From: Bacillota bacterium
GTDB lineage: Bacteria > Bacillota > Clostridia > Tissierellales > Peptoniphilaceae
Direction of reading: 5' to 3'
Assembly (NCBI GenBank): GCA_028724185.1
Contig: JAQYDN010000007.1
Span: 25,447 to 89,446 of the forward strand
DNA length: 64,000 nucleotides
In this document: positions 49,777-59,417 of the stretch, piece by piece
Layout: each line of letters begins with the position of its first letter
Numbering within the stretch: position 1 is the first letter of the stretch
Position numbers and translations under genes: made by a program
The notes under the pieces: model-generated
Database searches by the model: none
Seen by the model: only the letters and a program-made list of their open reading frames with translations
Told to the model about the DNA's origin: nothing

Positions 49777-50444
49777 TTTTCACCCTTCTTTCTTGTTTTA
49801 ATTCCAAAGAAAATTGTAGCAAATACTGTTACCGGAACGATGACAAAGGTTGGTGCTCCAATTTTTATCAATATAACTGTAAGTACTAAGGCGAAAAGAC
49901 CACTCTTAATATCTTTTATAGCAAACATCGCATACATTGATCCAAATATGGACGGAGCTATAAAATCAAAAGCCGCTAAAACTGATTCTGGCAAGATTGA
50001 AATGATGTAACTACCCGCAACTGCAGCTAGAACCGTTACAATTATATTCGTAATGATTGATCCTGCAATTCCTAAAGTTGAGACTAATTCCGCTTTATTC
50101 GTGCCACCTTCGACCCCTACGGCTTCTTGCGCGAGCGCTGAACATGGCACTCGCATATTACCCAAGTTCCCTGATATAAAACCCATGAATGTTCCGGGCA
50201 ACCCTAGAATTGGAAAATAAGAAATAGGTTCAATTATATAATAAGATCCAAAGATTGCAGCAATTAGAGCCCAACCTTTTAGAATATTAGCTGCACCTGG
50301 AAATGCATCATAACGAATAGATATATATAGTGCAGGCAAAAATGAAAACAGAACACCTAAAAGATTTAATATACGTCCCATTTTTATGACGGGTTTCGTA
50401 AACTGCTGTTCATATTGTTGATCTTGATTTGTTAAGTTTTCCAT
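49773..50444 (-). CDS. Uncharacterised multi-spanning membrane protein (putative transporter subunit)
   Basis: 223 aa hydrophobic protein overlapping the M20 start (ATGA) and following the DUF5058-like gene. Confidence 0.75.
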   Translation of the reverse strand: MENLTNQDQQYEQQFTKPVIKMGRILNLLGVLFSFLPALYISIRYDAFPGAANILKGWALIAAIFGSYYIIEPISYFPILGLPGTFMGFISGNLGNMRVPCSALAQEAVGVEGGTNKAELVSTLGIAGSIITNIIVTVLAAVAGSYIISILPESVLAAFDFIAPSIFGSMYAMFAIKDIKSGLFALVLTVILIKIGAPTFVIVPVTVFATIFFGIKTRKKGEK

Positions 50445-50456
50445 ACTACACCTTCC

Positions 50457-51155
50457 TTATGAACGAGCGATTGTGCCGGCTATCATGCCGATAATCAGTG
50501 CAAAACCTAAATTAAATTCCATCAGAATTGGTATCTTTTTCCCAAGTTGATTCAATAGGATCATCGCAATACCCGCAATGACAGCGGCTACAGCATTCTC
50601 TATTGAAGGCATTGCATTACTGACCGCCAAATATCCCATTGCGCCACACATACCCGAAACAGATATTACACTCGTTATAGAAGTATCTCCTTTTGTCAAT
50701 TTATAAGAGATCGCATCTAATTTATCAGTTAATAGTGCTACTACTAGTAACCAACCGCAGCCATTAAGCGCCATGACCCAACATGCATTTGCATAGTTTA
50801 CAAGATTGTAATCTGGTGAATCTAACGTTGTACCCATCGCTTGTGCCGCCATTTCAGCAGCTGTGAGCTCTGTATGAGCTGCTCCTATGATGGAAAGTCT
50901 CTGCCAGGCCAATGGTCCACCAATTTTTGACATGAGACCTAACATGACGACAAATACACCTAATGCAGGTCCAATTGCCGAAATAGCGCCCGTTCGGAAA
51001 GCCTTCACTTGTTCTTCAGAACTAAGGTCTACCAATGATCCTACTTTTTTTGCTCTCCTACTATATGTAATTGCCAATGCCCCAACTATTAGAACAAGTG
51101 GTAAAGACATAAGCCACAAAACCGGATCGTTGGCATAATCTAAATAAGAACTCAT
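50457..51155 (-). CDS. DUF5058-like integral membrane protein
   Basis: DYANDPVLWLMSLPLVLIV...AISAIGPALGVFVVMLGLMSKIGGPLAWQRLSIIGAAHTELTAAEMAAQAMG; recalled resemblance to DUF5058. Confidence 0.72.
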   Translation of the reverse strand: MSSYLDYANDPVLWLMSLPLVLIVGALAITYSRRAKKVGSLVDLSSEEQVKAFRTGAISAIGPALGVFVVMLGLMSKIGGPLAWQRLSIIGAAHTELTAAEMAAQAMGTTLDSPDYNLVNYANACWVMALNGCGWLLVVALLTDKLDAISYKLTKGDTSITSVISVSGMCGAMGYLAVSNAMPSIENAVAAVIAGIAMILLNQLGKKIPILMEFNLGFALIIGMIAGTIARS

Positions 51156-51520
51156 ACATAACTCCTTTCCATATTTCATAAATAATATCTTATATTTTTA
51201 ATTATAAAGCTCTCCTAACAGCAAGTCAACCAAGGTACTGAATTATTTTCTCTTAATTCGATCATTTAATTAAATAACTATTTTTATATGTTCTATATAA
51301 GATAATTTATTTCGCAAATCCGAATTTTCTGCACCCCAATAAAACAATGCATTACTAAATCTAACTACATAGCATTAGAGTGATCGTCGCACAAAAAGTC
51401 CACCGACAAGTTATGAGCAAGCTCATTTTGAATAAATGCTTCAATGAAGAGCTATTGTTACTTGGAATATGTCGTCCATAAGCTCCCACAAAATATCGGA
51501 GATGTATGCCGTTTAAACGC

Positions 51521-51558
51521 AAAAATACCGGAGACGATTCGACGTTCTCCGGTATTTT
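51521..51558. terminator. Terminator (after flavodiiron gene, minus direction)
   Basis: aaaataccggagaacgtcgaatcgtctccggtattttt on the minus strand. Confidence 0.8.
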
Positions 51559-51605
51559 ATCCATGTCGGGATTGCTATAAGGAAAGTCCCTCTATTCTTT
51601 ATCGC

Positions 51606-52808
51606 TTATTTCTTTAAGGCTTTTGCCATTTCTTTCGCCATTTGACGGCATTTTTCGTAGTCGTCATCTCCGGGCAAGCCCATGACGTCGATGGTCGTCG
51701 GCAGGACGTCCCACTTCGACTCTTCGGCAAACGCGGCGAATTCTTTTTCGGCGCCTCCGCCCCAGGTGTAGTTGGTGAAAGTTCCCAAGACGTGGTTTTT
51801 CATCTTTTGTTTCTTGAGAACTTCGACGAGTTGGGCCATCGGCGGGAACAGGCCGACGTTATAGGTCGGGCAGCCCAAGATAATGCCCTTGTAGAGCCAG
51901 GTCTCGCTGATCAGATAGCTCAAGTGGGTCTTCGAGACGTCGCGGATGCGAATGTTGCGGACGCCTTCTTCTGTCAGGGCGCGCGCGAGTGCCTCGGCCA
52001 TAATTTCCGTATTGCCGTACATCGAGCCGTAGACGATCAAGACGCCGTCTTCGGTTTTTTGTTCGCTTAAATCGCTATAGAGCGTGACGATGCGCTCGAT
52101 GTTTTCGCGCCAAACGGGGCCGTGGTCGGGACAAATCATCTTGATGTCGAGCCCTTCGAGTTTCTTTAATGCACGGATAACTTGGACGCTGTATTTTCCG
52201 ACGATGTTGGTGTAGTAACGAATGGTTTCTTCGCGATATTTATCCCACTCGACCTGGTCGTCGAAGATCGCGCCGTCGAGCGTGCCGAAACCGCCGAAGG
52301 CGTCTTGACTGAATAAAATGCCGCTTTCTTCTTCAAAGCAGACCATCGATTCGGGCCAGTGGACCATGGGCGTGGTGTAGAATGTGAGTTCTCTCTCGCC
52401 GATTGCGAGGGTCTCGCCGTCTCCGACGACTTTGACGTTGTCTTCGCCGATCTTGTAGAAGTTGTTCATCATCTTGACGGCTTTTTTATTGGTGACGATT
52501 TTGACATCGGGGAAGTGTTCGATAACCATTCTGAGCGACGAGGTATGGTCCGGTTCCATGTGGTTGACGACGACATAGTCGAGGGGACGGTCGCCGAGTG
52601 CCTTTACCAAATTGTCCATAAACTCTTGAACCGAATCGATTCTTACGCAGTCGATCAGACAGGTCTCGCTTCCTCCGTCGAATAGATACGAGTTGTAGCT
52701 GATGCCGTCGGGCAACGGCCACATCGCTTCAAATAAATGTGTATAGCGGTCGTTGACGCCGATATAATGTACATGATCGTTAATTTTTACTACTCTTAAA
52801 TTAGCCAT
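51606..52808 (-). CDS. FprA-type flavodiiron protein
   Basis: Metallo-beta-lactamase HMEPDHTSSLRM; flavodoxin domain VIYGSMYGNTEIMAEALARAL. Confidence 0.95.
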   Translation of the reverse strand: MANLRVVKINDHVHYIGVNDRYTHLFEAMWPLPDGISYNSYLFDGGSETCLIDCVRIDSVQEFMDNLVKALGDRPLDYVVVNHMEPDHTSSLRMVIEHFPDVKIVTNKKAVKMMNNFYKIGEDNVKVVGDGETLAIGERELTFYTTPMVHWPESMVCFEEESGILFSQDAFGGFGTLDGAIFDDQVEWDKYREETIRYYTNIVGKYSVQVIRALKKLEGLDIKMICPDHGPVWRENIERIVTLYSDLSEQKTEDGVLIVYGSMYGNTEIMAEALARALTEEGVRNIRIRDVSKTHLSYLISETWLYKGIILGCPTYNVGLFPPMAQLVEVLKKQKMKNHVLGTFTNYTWGGGAEKEFAAFAEESKWDVLPTTIDVMGLPGDDDYEKCRQMAKEMAKALKK

Positions 52809-52894
52809 AACCTCACCTTTCTATTGACTTGATAATAATCTAACTACGCTACTATCGATTTTATCGCGTCATTCTTTGTTTTTCAATACCGTGC

Positions 52895-53650
52895 TTACAT
52901 GTCCAGCTCGAGCGACACGGGGCAGTGGTCGGATCCGTAGACCTCGTCTAAAATATCCGCCTCGATGATGGCATCGTCCAGCGCGTCGCTTACGACGAAG
53001 TAATCGATGCGCCAGCCTGCGTTCCGCTCACGCGCCTTCGTGATATAACTCCACCAGCTATAGCGATCTTCCGCGTCGGGATAGAGGTAGCGGAAGGTGT
53101 CGGTGTAGCCCGCGTCGAGAAGGTTTTGGAACTGGCTGCGCTCCTCGTCGCTAAAGCCCGCGTTTCTCCGATTGGAAGACGGGTTCTTGAGATCGATCTC
53201 ATGATGTGCCACGTTCAAATCGCCACAGAGCACGACGGGTTTGACGCGATCCAACATATTTAAATACTCGCGGAAGTCGTCTTCCCACTCCATGCGGTAG
53301 TCCAAACGCTCCAGCCCGCGCTTCGAATTCGGCGTGTAGCAGGTCACGAGAAAGAAGTCCTCGAATTCGCAGGTGATGACCCGCCCCTCCTTGTCGTGTT
53401 CCTCGATTCCGATGCCGTAGGAGACATGGAGGGGTTCTTCTTTTGTAAAGACCGCCGTCCCGCTGTAGCCTTTCTTTTCGGCGTAGTTCCAGTACTGATG
53501 ATACCCCTCGAGCTCGAGATCTAATTGTCCTTCGGATAATTTCGTCTCCTGAAGGCAAAAGATGTCGGCATCGACGTCTTCAAAGAAATCCATAAATCCC
53601 TTTTTTAACGCGGCTCGAATGCCGTTTACATTCCATGATATAAGTTTCAT
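52895..53650 (-). CDS. xth: Exodeoxyribonuclease III
   Basis: [53 protein letters not shown]. Confidence 0.95.
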   Translation of the reverse strand: MKLISWNVNGIRAALKKGFMDFFEDVDADIFCLQETKLSEGQLDLELEGYHQYWNYAEKKGYSGTAVFTKEEPLHVSYGIGIEEHDKEGRVITCEFEDFFLVTCYTPNSKRGLERLDYRMEWEDDFREYLNMLDRVKPVVLCGDLNVAHHEIDLKNPSSNRRNAGFSDEERSQFQNLLDAGYTDTFRYLYPDAEDRYSWWSYITKARERNAGWRIDYFVVSDALDDAIIEADILDEVYGSDHCPVSLELDM

Positions 53651-53651
53651 C

Positions 53652-54470
53652 TTATTCTCCTTTGTCGTATGCGTCGAGAAAACTCACCGCCTTCCCCGAC
53701 CGATCTTTGTAACCCAGTATCGCGCCCAGTTCGACGTTTTGCGCCGATCGAAAGATCGACATTTCGACGTTGGGGTTTTCCTCGGCGAGTTCCCGAATCA
53801 AATTTTTCACGTAGGCCCTCGCCCCGTAGTTTTCCTTCTGCGTCACGGTACACGCGCAGTCGATCGGCGTGAGTTCGTTGTGCTTAACCCAGCGCTTGAT
53901 GTCCTCCTCGCGGATAAAGACCATCGGGCGGATAAGCTCCATGTTCTTAAAATTCGTCGCGTGCAGCTTGGGCATCATCGTCTTGTAGCTGCCGCCGAAT
54001 AAAATATTCATCATGATCGTCTCGATCACGTCGTCGAAGTGGTGTCCGAGCGCGAGCTTGTTGGCGCCCAGGGAGCGCGCCTTGTCGTAGAGACTTCCCC
54101 TGCGCATCCTCGCACACATATAGCAGGGCTTTTCGCCTCCCATGTCCTCCGCTACCTCGAAGACGTTGCTGTCGTACATCGTGAGGGGAATTCCCATATC
54201 CTCCGCCGTCTCCAGGACCTGGCGTTGAATCGAGGGGAGGTAGCCCGGATTCATGCAAATAAATAAGAGATCGAATTGCTTTTTCCCGTGGCGCTTCAGC
54301 TCCTGCAAGAGCTTCGCGAGCAAGAGCGAGTCCTTTCCGCCGCTGATCGCGACGGCGATCACGTCTCCGTCGTCGATCATATCAAAGTCGTTGATACCCT
54401 TAATGAAGCGGCGCCATATCTGTTTTCTATATTTCTTTATAATACTTCGTTCAATTTCTTCTACTGCCAT
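53652..54470 (-). CDS. TtcA-like tRNA thiolation (PP-loop) protein
   Basis: PP-loop [53 protein letters not shown]. Confidence 0.92.
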   Translation of the reverse strand: MAVEEIERSIIKKYRKQIWRRFIKGINDFDMIDDGDVIAVAISGGKDSLLLAKLLQELKRHGKKQFDLLFICMNPGYLPSIQRQVLETAEDMGIPLTMYDSNVFEVAEDMGGEKPCYMCARMRRGSLYDKARSLGANKLALGHHFDDVIETIMMNILFGGSYKTMMPKLHATNFKNMELIRPMVFIREEDIKRWVKHNELTPIDCACTVTQKENYGARAYVKNLIRELAEENPNVEMSIFRSAQNVELGAILGYKDRSGKAVSFLDAYDKGE

Positions 54471-54741
54471 AACCTCGGCCTCTCTATAATAAAAAATCCC
54501 GATTCGCCGGGACGTCGTTTACCGATGTTATGGTACTATAATGCGAGCGGTTTTTCAATCAATCCCTTCCAGATAGATAGTTACCCGATATCTTTAATCC
54601 TATGCCGCTTGAATTTACGAGAAGTCGATAAAAGCGCGCCTTTTATTACCTCCGTTTCACAATTTCGAAATTTTTACCCGACTATTTTACAAATAAGCCT
54701 TGATTTTTTTACCGATATGCTCTAATATAATATAAGTATTC

Positions 54742-54817
54742 GCTAACGTGGCTCAGATGGTAGAGCAGCTGATTCGTAATCAGCAGGTCAGGGGTTCAAG
54801 TCCCCTCGTTAGCTCCA
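54742..54817 (+). tRNA. tRNA-Thr (anticodon CGT)
   Basis: Cloverleaf: GCTAACG/CGTTAGC acceptor, GCTGA TTCGTAA TCAGC anticodon arm, GGGGTTCAAGTCCCC T-arm, encoded CCA. Confidence 0.96.
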
Positions 54818-54820
54818 AGG

Positions 54821-54844
54821 AAGGCGCCGGAGGCGCCTTTTTTT
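54821..54844 (+). terminator. Terminator after tRNA-Thr
   Basis: aaggcgccggaggcgcctttttttt. Confidence 0.9.
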
Positions 54845-54917
54845 ATACCTTCATCGCGTGCGGAGATTTTTTGCGCGCGATTTTTTATGCCCTGATGTGC
54901 CGCCTTTTGCGCTCCAT

Positions 54918-54946
54918 AAAAAAAGACACTCCCGAGAAGTGTCTTA
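54918..54946 (-). terminator. Terminator after truA
   Basis: gacacttctcgggagtgtcttttttt on the minus strand. Confidence 0.85.
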
Positions 54947-55687
54947 GTCGTAGTCGATCGAAACGAGGATGAGTCCTTCGGCGGGCGCCGTCGGCCCCAA
55001 GTCGCCCCGCTCGAGCGTCCGGGTCGCTTTTAGGAGCTGATCGGTCGGCTTCAATCCCCTACCGATCTCTATGGCGCAACCCATGATGATGCGTATTTGA
55101 TTTTTAAGAAAGCTCTCCGCGTAAAAATCGGTTTCGATAAAGTCGCCCCGCCGCACGAGTTCGATCCGGTCGATGGCGCGCTTCGGGTTCGACGGCGAGG
55201 CGTATCGCCCGATAAAGGCGCTGAAGTCGTGGAAGCCCTCGATCGCCTTGAGCGCCTCGCGCATCCTCTCTTCGTCGAGCGGAAAGGACACGTGCGTATA
55301 CGCCCGGTCGAGAAAGCCATTTCGATTTCTGCGATTATAGATGCGGTACTTATAGTGTTTTCGTTTCGCGCCATAGCGCGAGTGAAAGTCCTCCGGTACC
55401 TCGACCGCCTCGGTGACGCTCAGGTCCTTCGGGAGGTGGTAGTTGATCACTTTCGGAAGATTCCCGAGGTCGATCGGCGTGTCGGATCTGAAGTTCGCCC
55501 GCTGCCCCATGGCGTGAACGCCCTTGTCGGTCCTTCCCGCCGACTGCAACACGATGTCGTGGCCGACGGTCTCTCGAATCGCCGTCTTTAGCAGTCCCTC
55601 GACGGTGCGAAGTTTCTTCGGATACTGGTCCTGATACCCGTGGAAGTCGCTGCCGTCGTAGGATACCGTGAGCAAAATATTTCTCAT
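54944..55687 (-). CDS. truA: tRNA pseudouridine synthase A
   Basis: MRNILLTVSYDGSDFHGYQ; SAGRTDKGVHAMGQRANF; ATG overlaps ecfT stop. Confidence 0.95.
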   Translation of the reverse strand: MRNILLTVSYDGSDFHGYQDQYPKKLRTVEGLLKTAIRETVGHDIVLQSAGRTDKGVHAMGQRANFRSDTPIDLGNLPKVINYHLPKDLSVTEAVEVPEDFHSRYGAKRKHYKYRIYNRRNRNGFLDRAYTHVSFPLDEERMREALKAIEGFHDFSAFIGRYASPSNPKRAIDRIELVRRGDFIETDFYAESFLKNQIRIIMGCAIEIGRGLKPTDQLLKATRTLERGDLGPTAPAEGLILVSIDYD

Positions 55688-56496
55688 GGCAGGGGAACGG
55701 GCATGTACCGCGTCGCGCAGACCAGGATAAAGAACAGGACGTTGCCCGCGAAGTAAACGCGGTCTTTTTGCGTGACTTCGAGCGGATTCAGTTTCGTCCT
55801 GTGCTCGCCTCCGCGGTAACACCGGCTCTCCATCGCCGTCGCAAGTTCCTCGGCGCGCCTCAGCGCGTTTAAGATAAGCGGCACCAAAAGCGGCACGAGG
55901 TTTTTTGCGCGATTCATCACATTCCCCGACTCGAAGTCGGCGCCGCGCGCCATCTGCGCCTTCATAATCTTATCCGTCTCGTCGACGAGCGTCGGAATAA
56001 AGCGAAGGGCGATCGTAATCATCATCGCGATGGCGTGGGCGGGAAATCCCACGACTTTTAGGGGAGACAGAAGTTTTTCGATCCCCTCGGTGAGCGCGAT
56101 CGGTGAAGTCGTCAGCGTAAGCAAACTCGTCCCCATGACGAGCAGGATCAGGCGGATGGCCATAAAGATCGCCTGGTAAAGCCCTTCCCTCGAGATACTG
56201 ATAAATCCCGCCCGGAAGATCTCTTCGCCGGGGATAAAGAACAGGTTCATGATAAAGGTGAAGATTAAGATAATCCTCAGCGGTCGAAGCCCCTTGACCA
56301 CGAGTTTCACGGGGATTTTCGCCGCGATAATGGCCAAAAACAACCACGCAAAGATCAGTATATACGGCCAAAACGCGTTGATGAAAAACAGGCTGACGAT
56401 GAAGATCACCATGATTAAAATTTTATAGCGGGGATCCAACGCGTGTACCGACGATTCCGACGGATAGTATTGCCCGATCGTAATATCTTTAAGCAC
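55684..56496 (-). CDS. ecfT: ECF transporter transmembrane (T) component
   Basis: QYYPSESSVHALDPRYKILIMVIFIVSLFF; ARGADFESGNVM; AMESRCYRGGEHRTKL. Confidence 0.95.
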   Translation of the reverse strand: MLKDITIGQYYPSESSVHALDPRYKILIMVIFIVSLFFINAFWPYILIFAWLFLAIIAAKIPVKLVVKGLRPLRIILIFTFIMNLFFIPGEEIFRAGFISISREGLYQAIFMAIRLILLVMGTSLLTLTTSPIALTEGIEKLLSPLKVVGFPAHAIAMMITIALRFIPTLVDETDKIMKAQMARGADFESGNVMNRAKNLVPLLVPLILNALRRAEELATAMESRCYRGGEHRTKLNPLEVTQKDRVYFAGNVLFFILVCATRYMPVPLP

Positions 56497-57349
56497 GTCT
56501 TCCCTCCCACCATGATTTCAATTCCTCGTACGCCTCGTCGACGGTGATGCAGTTTTCCTCCACCGCCAAACCTCTTTCCTTCAACATCGACATCGTGCTC
56601 CGCACCTGCGGCACGCCCAGGCCGATCGCGTGCAATTCGTCCTCGCGCGCAAAGATTTCCCGCGGGGTACCGTCCATGCGTATCTCGCCGTGATCCATGA
56701 CGATCATGCGCGTCGCAAGCTGGGCGACCTCCTCCATGCTGTGGGAAACCAGGACGATGGTCGTCCCCGTGGACTCATAGATGCCGTGGATCTCGCTTAA
56801 GATTTCGCGGCTGCCGCGCGGGTCGAGGCCCGCGGTCGGCTCGTCCAGGACGAGGACTTCGGGTTCCATCGCGAGAATGCCCGCGATCGCCACCCGGCGC
56901 TTTTGCCCGCCCGAGAGCGCGAAGGGACTCTCCTCGGCGATCTCGTCGTAGGAAAGGCCCACGCGCTCCATCGCCCGGCGGACGCGCGCGTCGACTTCCT
57001 CCTCGGGAAGCGCGAGGTTAACCGCGCCGAAGGCGATGTCCTTGGCGACGGTCTCCTCGAACAGCTGATACTCCGGATACTGAAAGACGAGCCCCACCTT
57101 TTGGCGCAGCGCCGGCATATTGCCTTCTTTTTTAAAGTCGACGCCGTCGTAGAGAATTTCTCCCCTCGTCGGTCGGTTCAACCCGTTTAAGTGTTGCACC
57201 AGGGTGGACTTGCCGCTCCCCGTATGTCCGATCAGCGCGATAAATTCCCCGGCTTCGATGTCGAGACTGACGTTATTTAGTGCCCTCTTTTCGAAGGGCA
57301 TTCCCTCGTTATAGATGTAACTTAAATTTCGGATGCTGAGGCGTGACAT
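56489..57349 (-). CDS. ecfA2: ECF transporter ATPase (A2)
   Basis: Walker [52 protein letters not shown]. Confidence 0.95.
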   Translation of the reverse strand: MSRLSIRNLSYIYNEGMPFEKRALNNVSLDIEAGEFIALIGHTGSGKSTLVQHLNGLNRPTRGEILYDGVDFKKEGNMPALRQKVGLVFQYPEYQLFEETVAKDIAFGAVNLALPEEEVDARVRRAMERVGLSYDEIAEESPFALSGGQKRRVAIAGILAMEPEVLVLDEPTAGLDPRGSREILSEIHGIYESTGTTIVLVSHSMEEVAQLATRMIVMDHGEIRMDGTPREIFAREDELHAIGLGVPQVRSTMSMLKERGLAVEENCITVDEAYEELKSWWEGRRA

Positions 57350-58155
57350 AAGGCGTCGACAAACTCCTCTCTATTTAAAATACCCTCGGGAAGCGGCACG
57401 CCGATTTTCTTCAGTCGAAAGGCGAGTTCCGTCACCTGCGGCACGTCGAGGCCGATCTCTTTCATCGTGTCCACTTGATTGAACACCTCTCTCGGCTCTC
57501 CCTCCAAAATAACCGACCCGTCTTCCATGACGACCACGCGGTCGGCCAGGACCGCCTCGTTCATAAAGTGGGTGATCAGGACGATCGTCTTGTTCTCCTC
57601 CCGGTTTAAGCGCAGGATCGTCTTCATAACCTCCTGTCTGCCCACGGGGTCGAGCATCGCGGTCGGTTCGTCCAGGATGATGTAATCGGGGTTCATCGCC
57701 AAGATGCCCGCGATCGCCACGCGCTGTTTCTGGCCGCCCGAGAGGTTGTAGGGCTGGGCATCCTTATACTCGCTCATCTCGACGGCATCGAGCGCGTAGT
57801 CGACGCGTCGGCGCAATTCGTCGCGCTCGACGCCCAGATTTTCCGCGCCGAAGGCCACGTCTTCTTCGACGACGGTCGCGACGATTTGATTATCGGGGTT
57901 TTGAAACACCATCCCCGCCCGCGCGCGAATCTTCCAAATATCTTCTTCGCTTTTCGTATTCATTCCGTCGACGATAACGTCCCCCTCGACGGGTCGATGG
58001 AGTCCGTTGATGCACTTGGCGAGCGTCGATTTCCCGCTGCCGTTGTGGCCCAAAACCGCCACAAACTCGCCTTTTTCGATTTTCAGGTCGACGCCGTCGA
58101 CGGCGTTTTTATCGGCATCTTCGTACCGGAACACTAAATGATTGATTTCTAACAT
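57322..58155 (-). CDS. ecfA1: ECF transporter ATPase (A1)
   Basis: [54 protein letters not shown]. Confidence 0.95.
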   Translation of the reverse strand: MLEINHLVFRYEDADKNAVDGVDLKIEKGEFVAVLGHNGSGKSTLAKCINGLHRPVEGDVIVDGMNTKSEEDIWKIRARAGMVFQNPDNQIVATVVEEDVAFGAENLGVERDELRRRVDYALDAVEMSEYKDAQPYNLSGGQKQRVAIAGILAMNPDYIILDEPTAMLDPVGRQEVMKTILRLNREENKTIVLITHFMNEAVLADRVVVMEDGSVILEGEPREVFNQVDTMKEIGLDVPQVTELAFRLKKIGVPLPEGILNREEFVDALCHASASEI

Positions 58156-58246
58156 GAGAGCTCCTTGCAAGCTAAAACGACTCTATTTAACTTATGTAGT
58201 ATATCACAGAAGCGGGCAAAGTTCTCGCCTGCAAAAATACTACACG

Positions 58247-58280
58247 AAAAAAGAGCGAGCGAACACTCGCTTCGCTCTTT
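58247..58280 (-). terminator. Terminator after TrpP-like gene
   Basis: aaagagcgaagcgagtgttcgctcgctctttttt on the minus strand. Confidence 0.8.
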
Positions 58281-58286
58281 GTGCGC

Positions 58287-58796
58287 TCAACGCGCCCGAC
58301 TGCTCTTGAGACGCCCTCCGATGACGCGCTCGTAGACGATGCCCATAACGGCGTTTAATGCCGCCGTCGGAAGGACGACCGTCACAAACAGGGCGGCGAA
58401 GGGCGCTCCGCCGGGAAGCCCCACGATGAGCATAGCCGCCAGCAAAAAGACCGTCCCGCTCACGATCGTCGAGATAAAGTAGAGAATCGTCCTCTTTACG
58501 ATGCCTTCTTTCAGAACGTTGCGACACATAAACATCGCAAACAGCGCGGTAATCGGCTTGTCGATCAGGTTCGCGATTTGTCCACCGGGGAATGTGGTCG
58601 TAATCGCCGACATGACCGCCATGGCGGCGCCGATCGCCAGAGTATGTTTGATGTCCGGGTAGATCACGATGTAGGCGACCATAAAAAATAATAAAAAGTC
58701 CGGTCTCATTCCGTAAAAAAATCCCGGAACGATGTAGTGAAAAATAGTTCCCAATGCGATGAAGATCGCTCCCTGTACTAACGACTTGGTGCTCAT
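58287..58796 (-). CDS. TrpP-like (ECF S component/tryptophan transporter) membrane protein
   Basis: MSTKSLVQGAIFIALGTIFHYIVPGFFYGMRPDFLLFFMVAYIVIYPDIKHTLAIGAAMAVMSAITTTFPGGQIANLIDKPITAL. Confidence 0.82.
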   Translation of the reverse strand: MSTKSLVQGAIFIALGTIFHYIVPGFFYGMRPDFLLFFMVAYIVIYPDIKHTLAIGAAMAVMSAITTTFPGGQIANLIDKPITALFAMFMCRNVLKEGIVKRTILYFISTIVSGTVFLLAAMLIVGLPGGAPFAALFVTVVLPTAALNAVMGIVYERVIGGRLKSSRAR

Positions 58797-58817
58797 AATA
58801 ACTCCTTTTCCAGGCAC

Positions 58818-59065
58818 AAAAAAACCATTTGCTCGATTTAGGAGCAAATGGTAAATTCACGGTGCCATCCTAGTTACGTCCAAGAGGACGCTTCTCAATT
58901 AGATACTAACATATCCTATCTCTGTAACGGGAGATCCGTCTCGGTTACTCGATTCACCTCGCACTCACAGACCCATTCATCTTAGCTCGCTTCATCGGTT
59001 CACACCAACCACCGACTCTCTGGGAAGGATCACTAAAACTACTTACTTCTGTTCGACGTTTTCAA
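58818..59065 (-). promoter_or_regulatory. T-box leader (probable Trp specifier) with terminator
   Basis: Minus strand: CAGAGAGTCGGTGGTTGGTGTGAACCGA stem I, specifier region GAATGGGTC, T-box AGGATGGCACCGTG, terminator ACCATTTGCTCCTAAATCGAGCAAATGGTTTTTTT. Confidence 0.92.
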
Positions 59066-59125
59066 TATTTATTAGGATTGCTTCTATTATAGCAGATTAT
59101 CCCGAATATGCAACACGTTTTCTCG

Positions 59126-59368
59126 CTAAAGTTCTTCGACCGAAAAGACGATCTGTCCGTCTTCTCTTATAAAGGCGGGGACGCCGACTTGTTTGTTGTC
59201 CTTGACGACGTCGAATTCCGCCCTGCTGTCTCTGAGCGCCATAAATTCCTTCAGCTTTCCGATCGAGCTCGTAATATCGATGTCCTCGTACTCGATCCCC
59301 TCCTCGCGCAGTCGCTTCTTCGCGGCGACGCAATCCGGGCACAGTTCCGTTTCATACATTCGAATCAT
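59126..59368 (-). CDS. Glutaredoxin-related protein
   Basis: 80 aa, thioredoxin-fold YETELCPDCVAAKKRLREEGIEYEDIDI; GVPAFI. Confidence 0.88.
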   Translation of the reverse strand: MIRMYETELCPDCVAAKKRLREEGIEYEDIDITSSIGKLKEFMALRDSRAEFDVVKDNKQVGVPAFIREDGQIVFSVEEL

Positions 59369-59384
59369 CGCATCTTCTCCTTAT

Positions 59385-59412
59385 AAAAAGAGCCGGCGCA
59401 GGCCGGCTCCTG
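59385..59412 (-). terminator. Terminator after the ATP-grasp gene
   Basis: aggagccggcctgcgccggctcttttt on the minus strand. Confidence 0.85.
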
Positions 59413-59417
59413 AGCTT

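Noticed and set aside
55688-55822. N-terminal extension of the TruA ORF
   Set aside because: Overlaps ecfT out of frame; conserved start MRNILLTVSYDGSDFHGYQ is at 55687.
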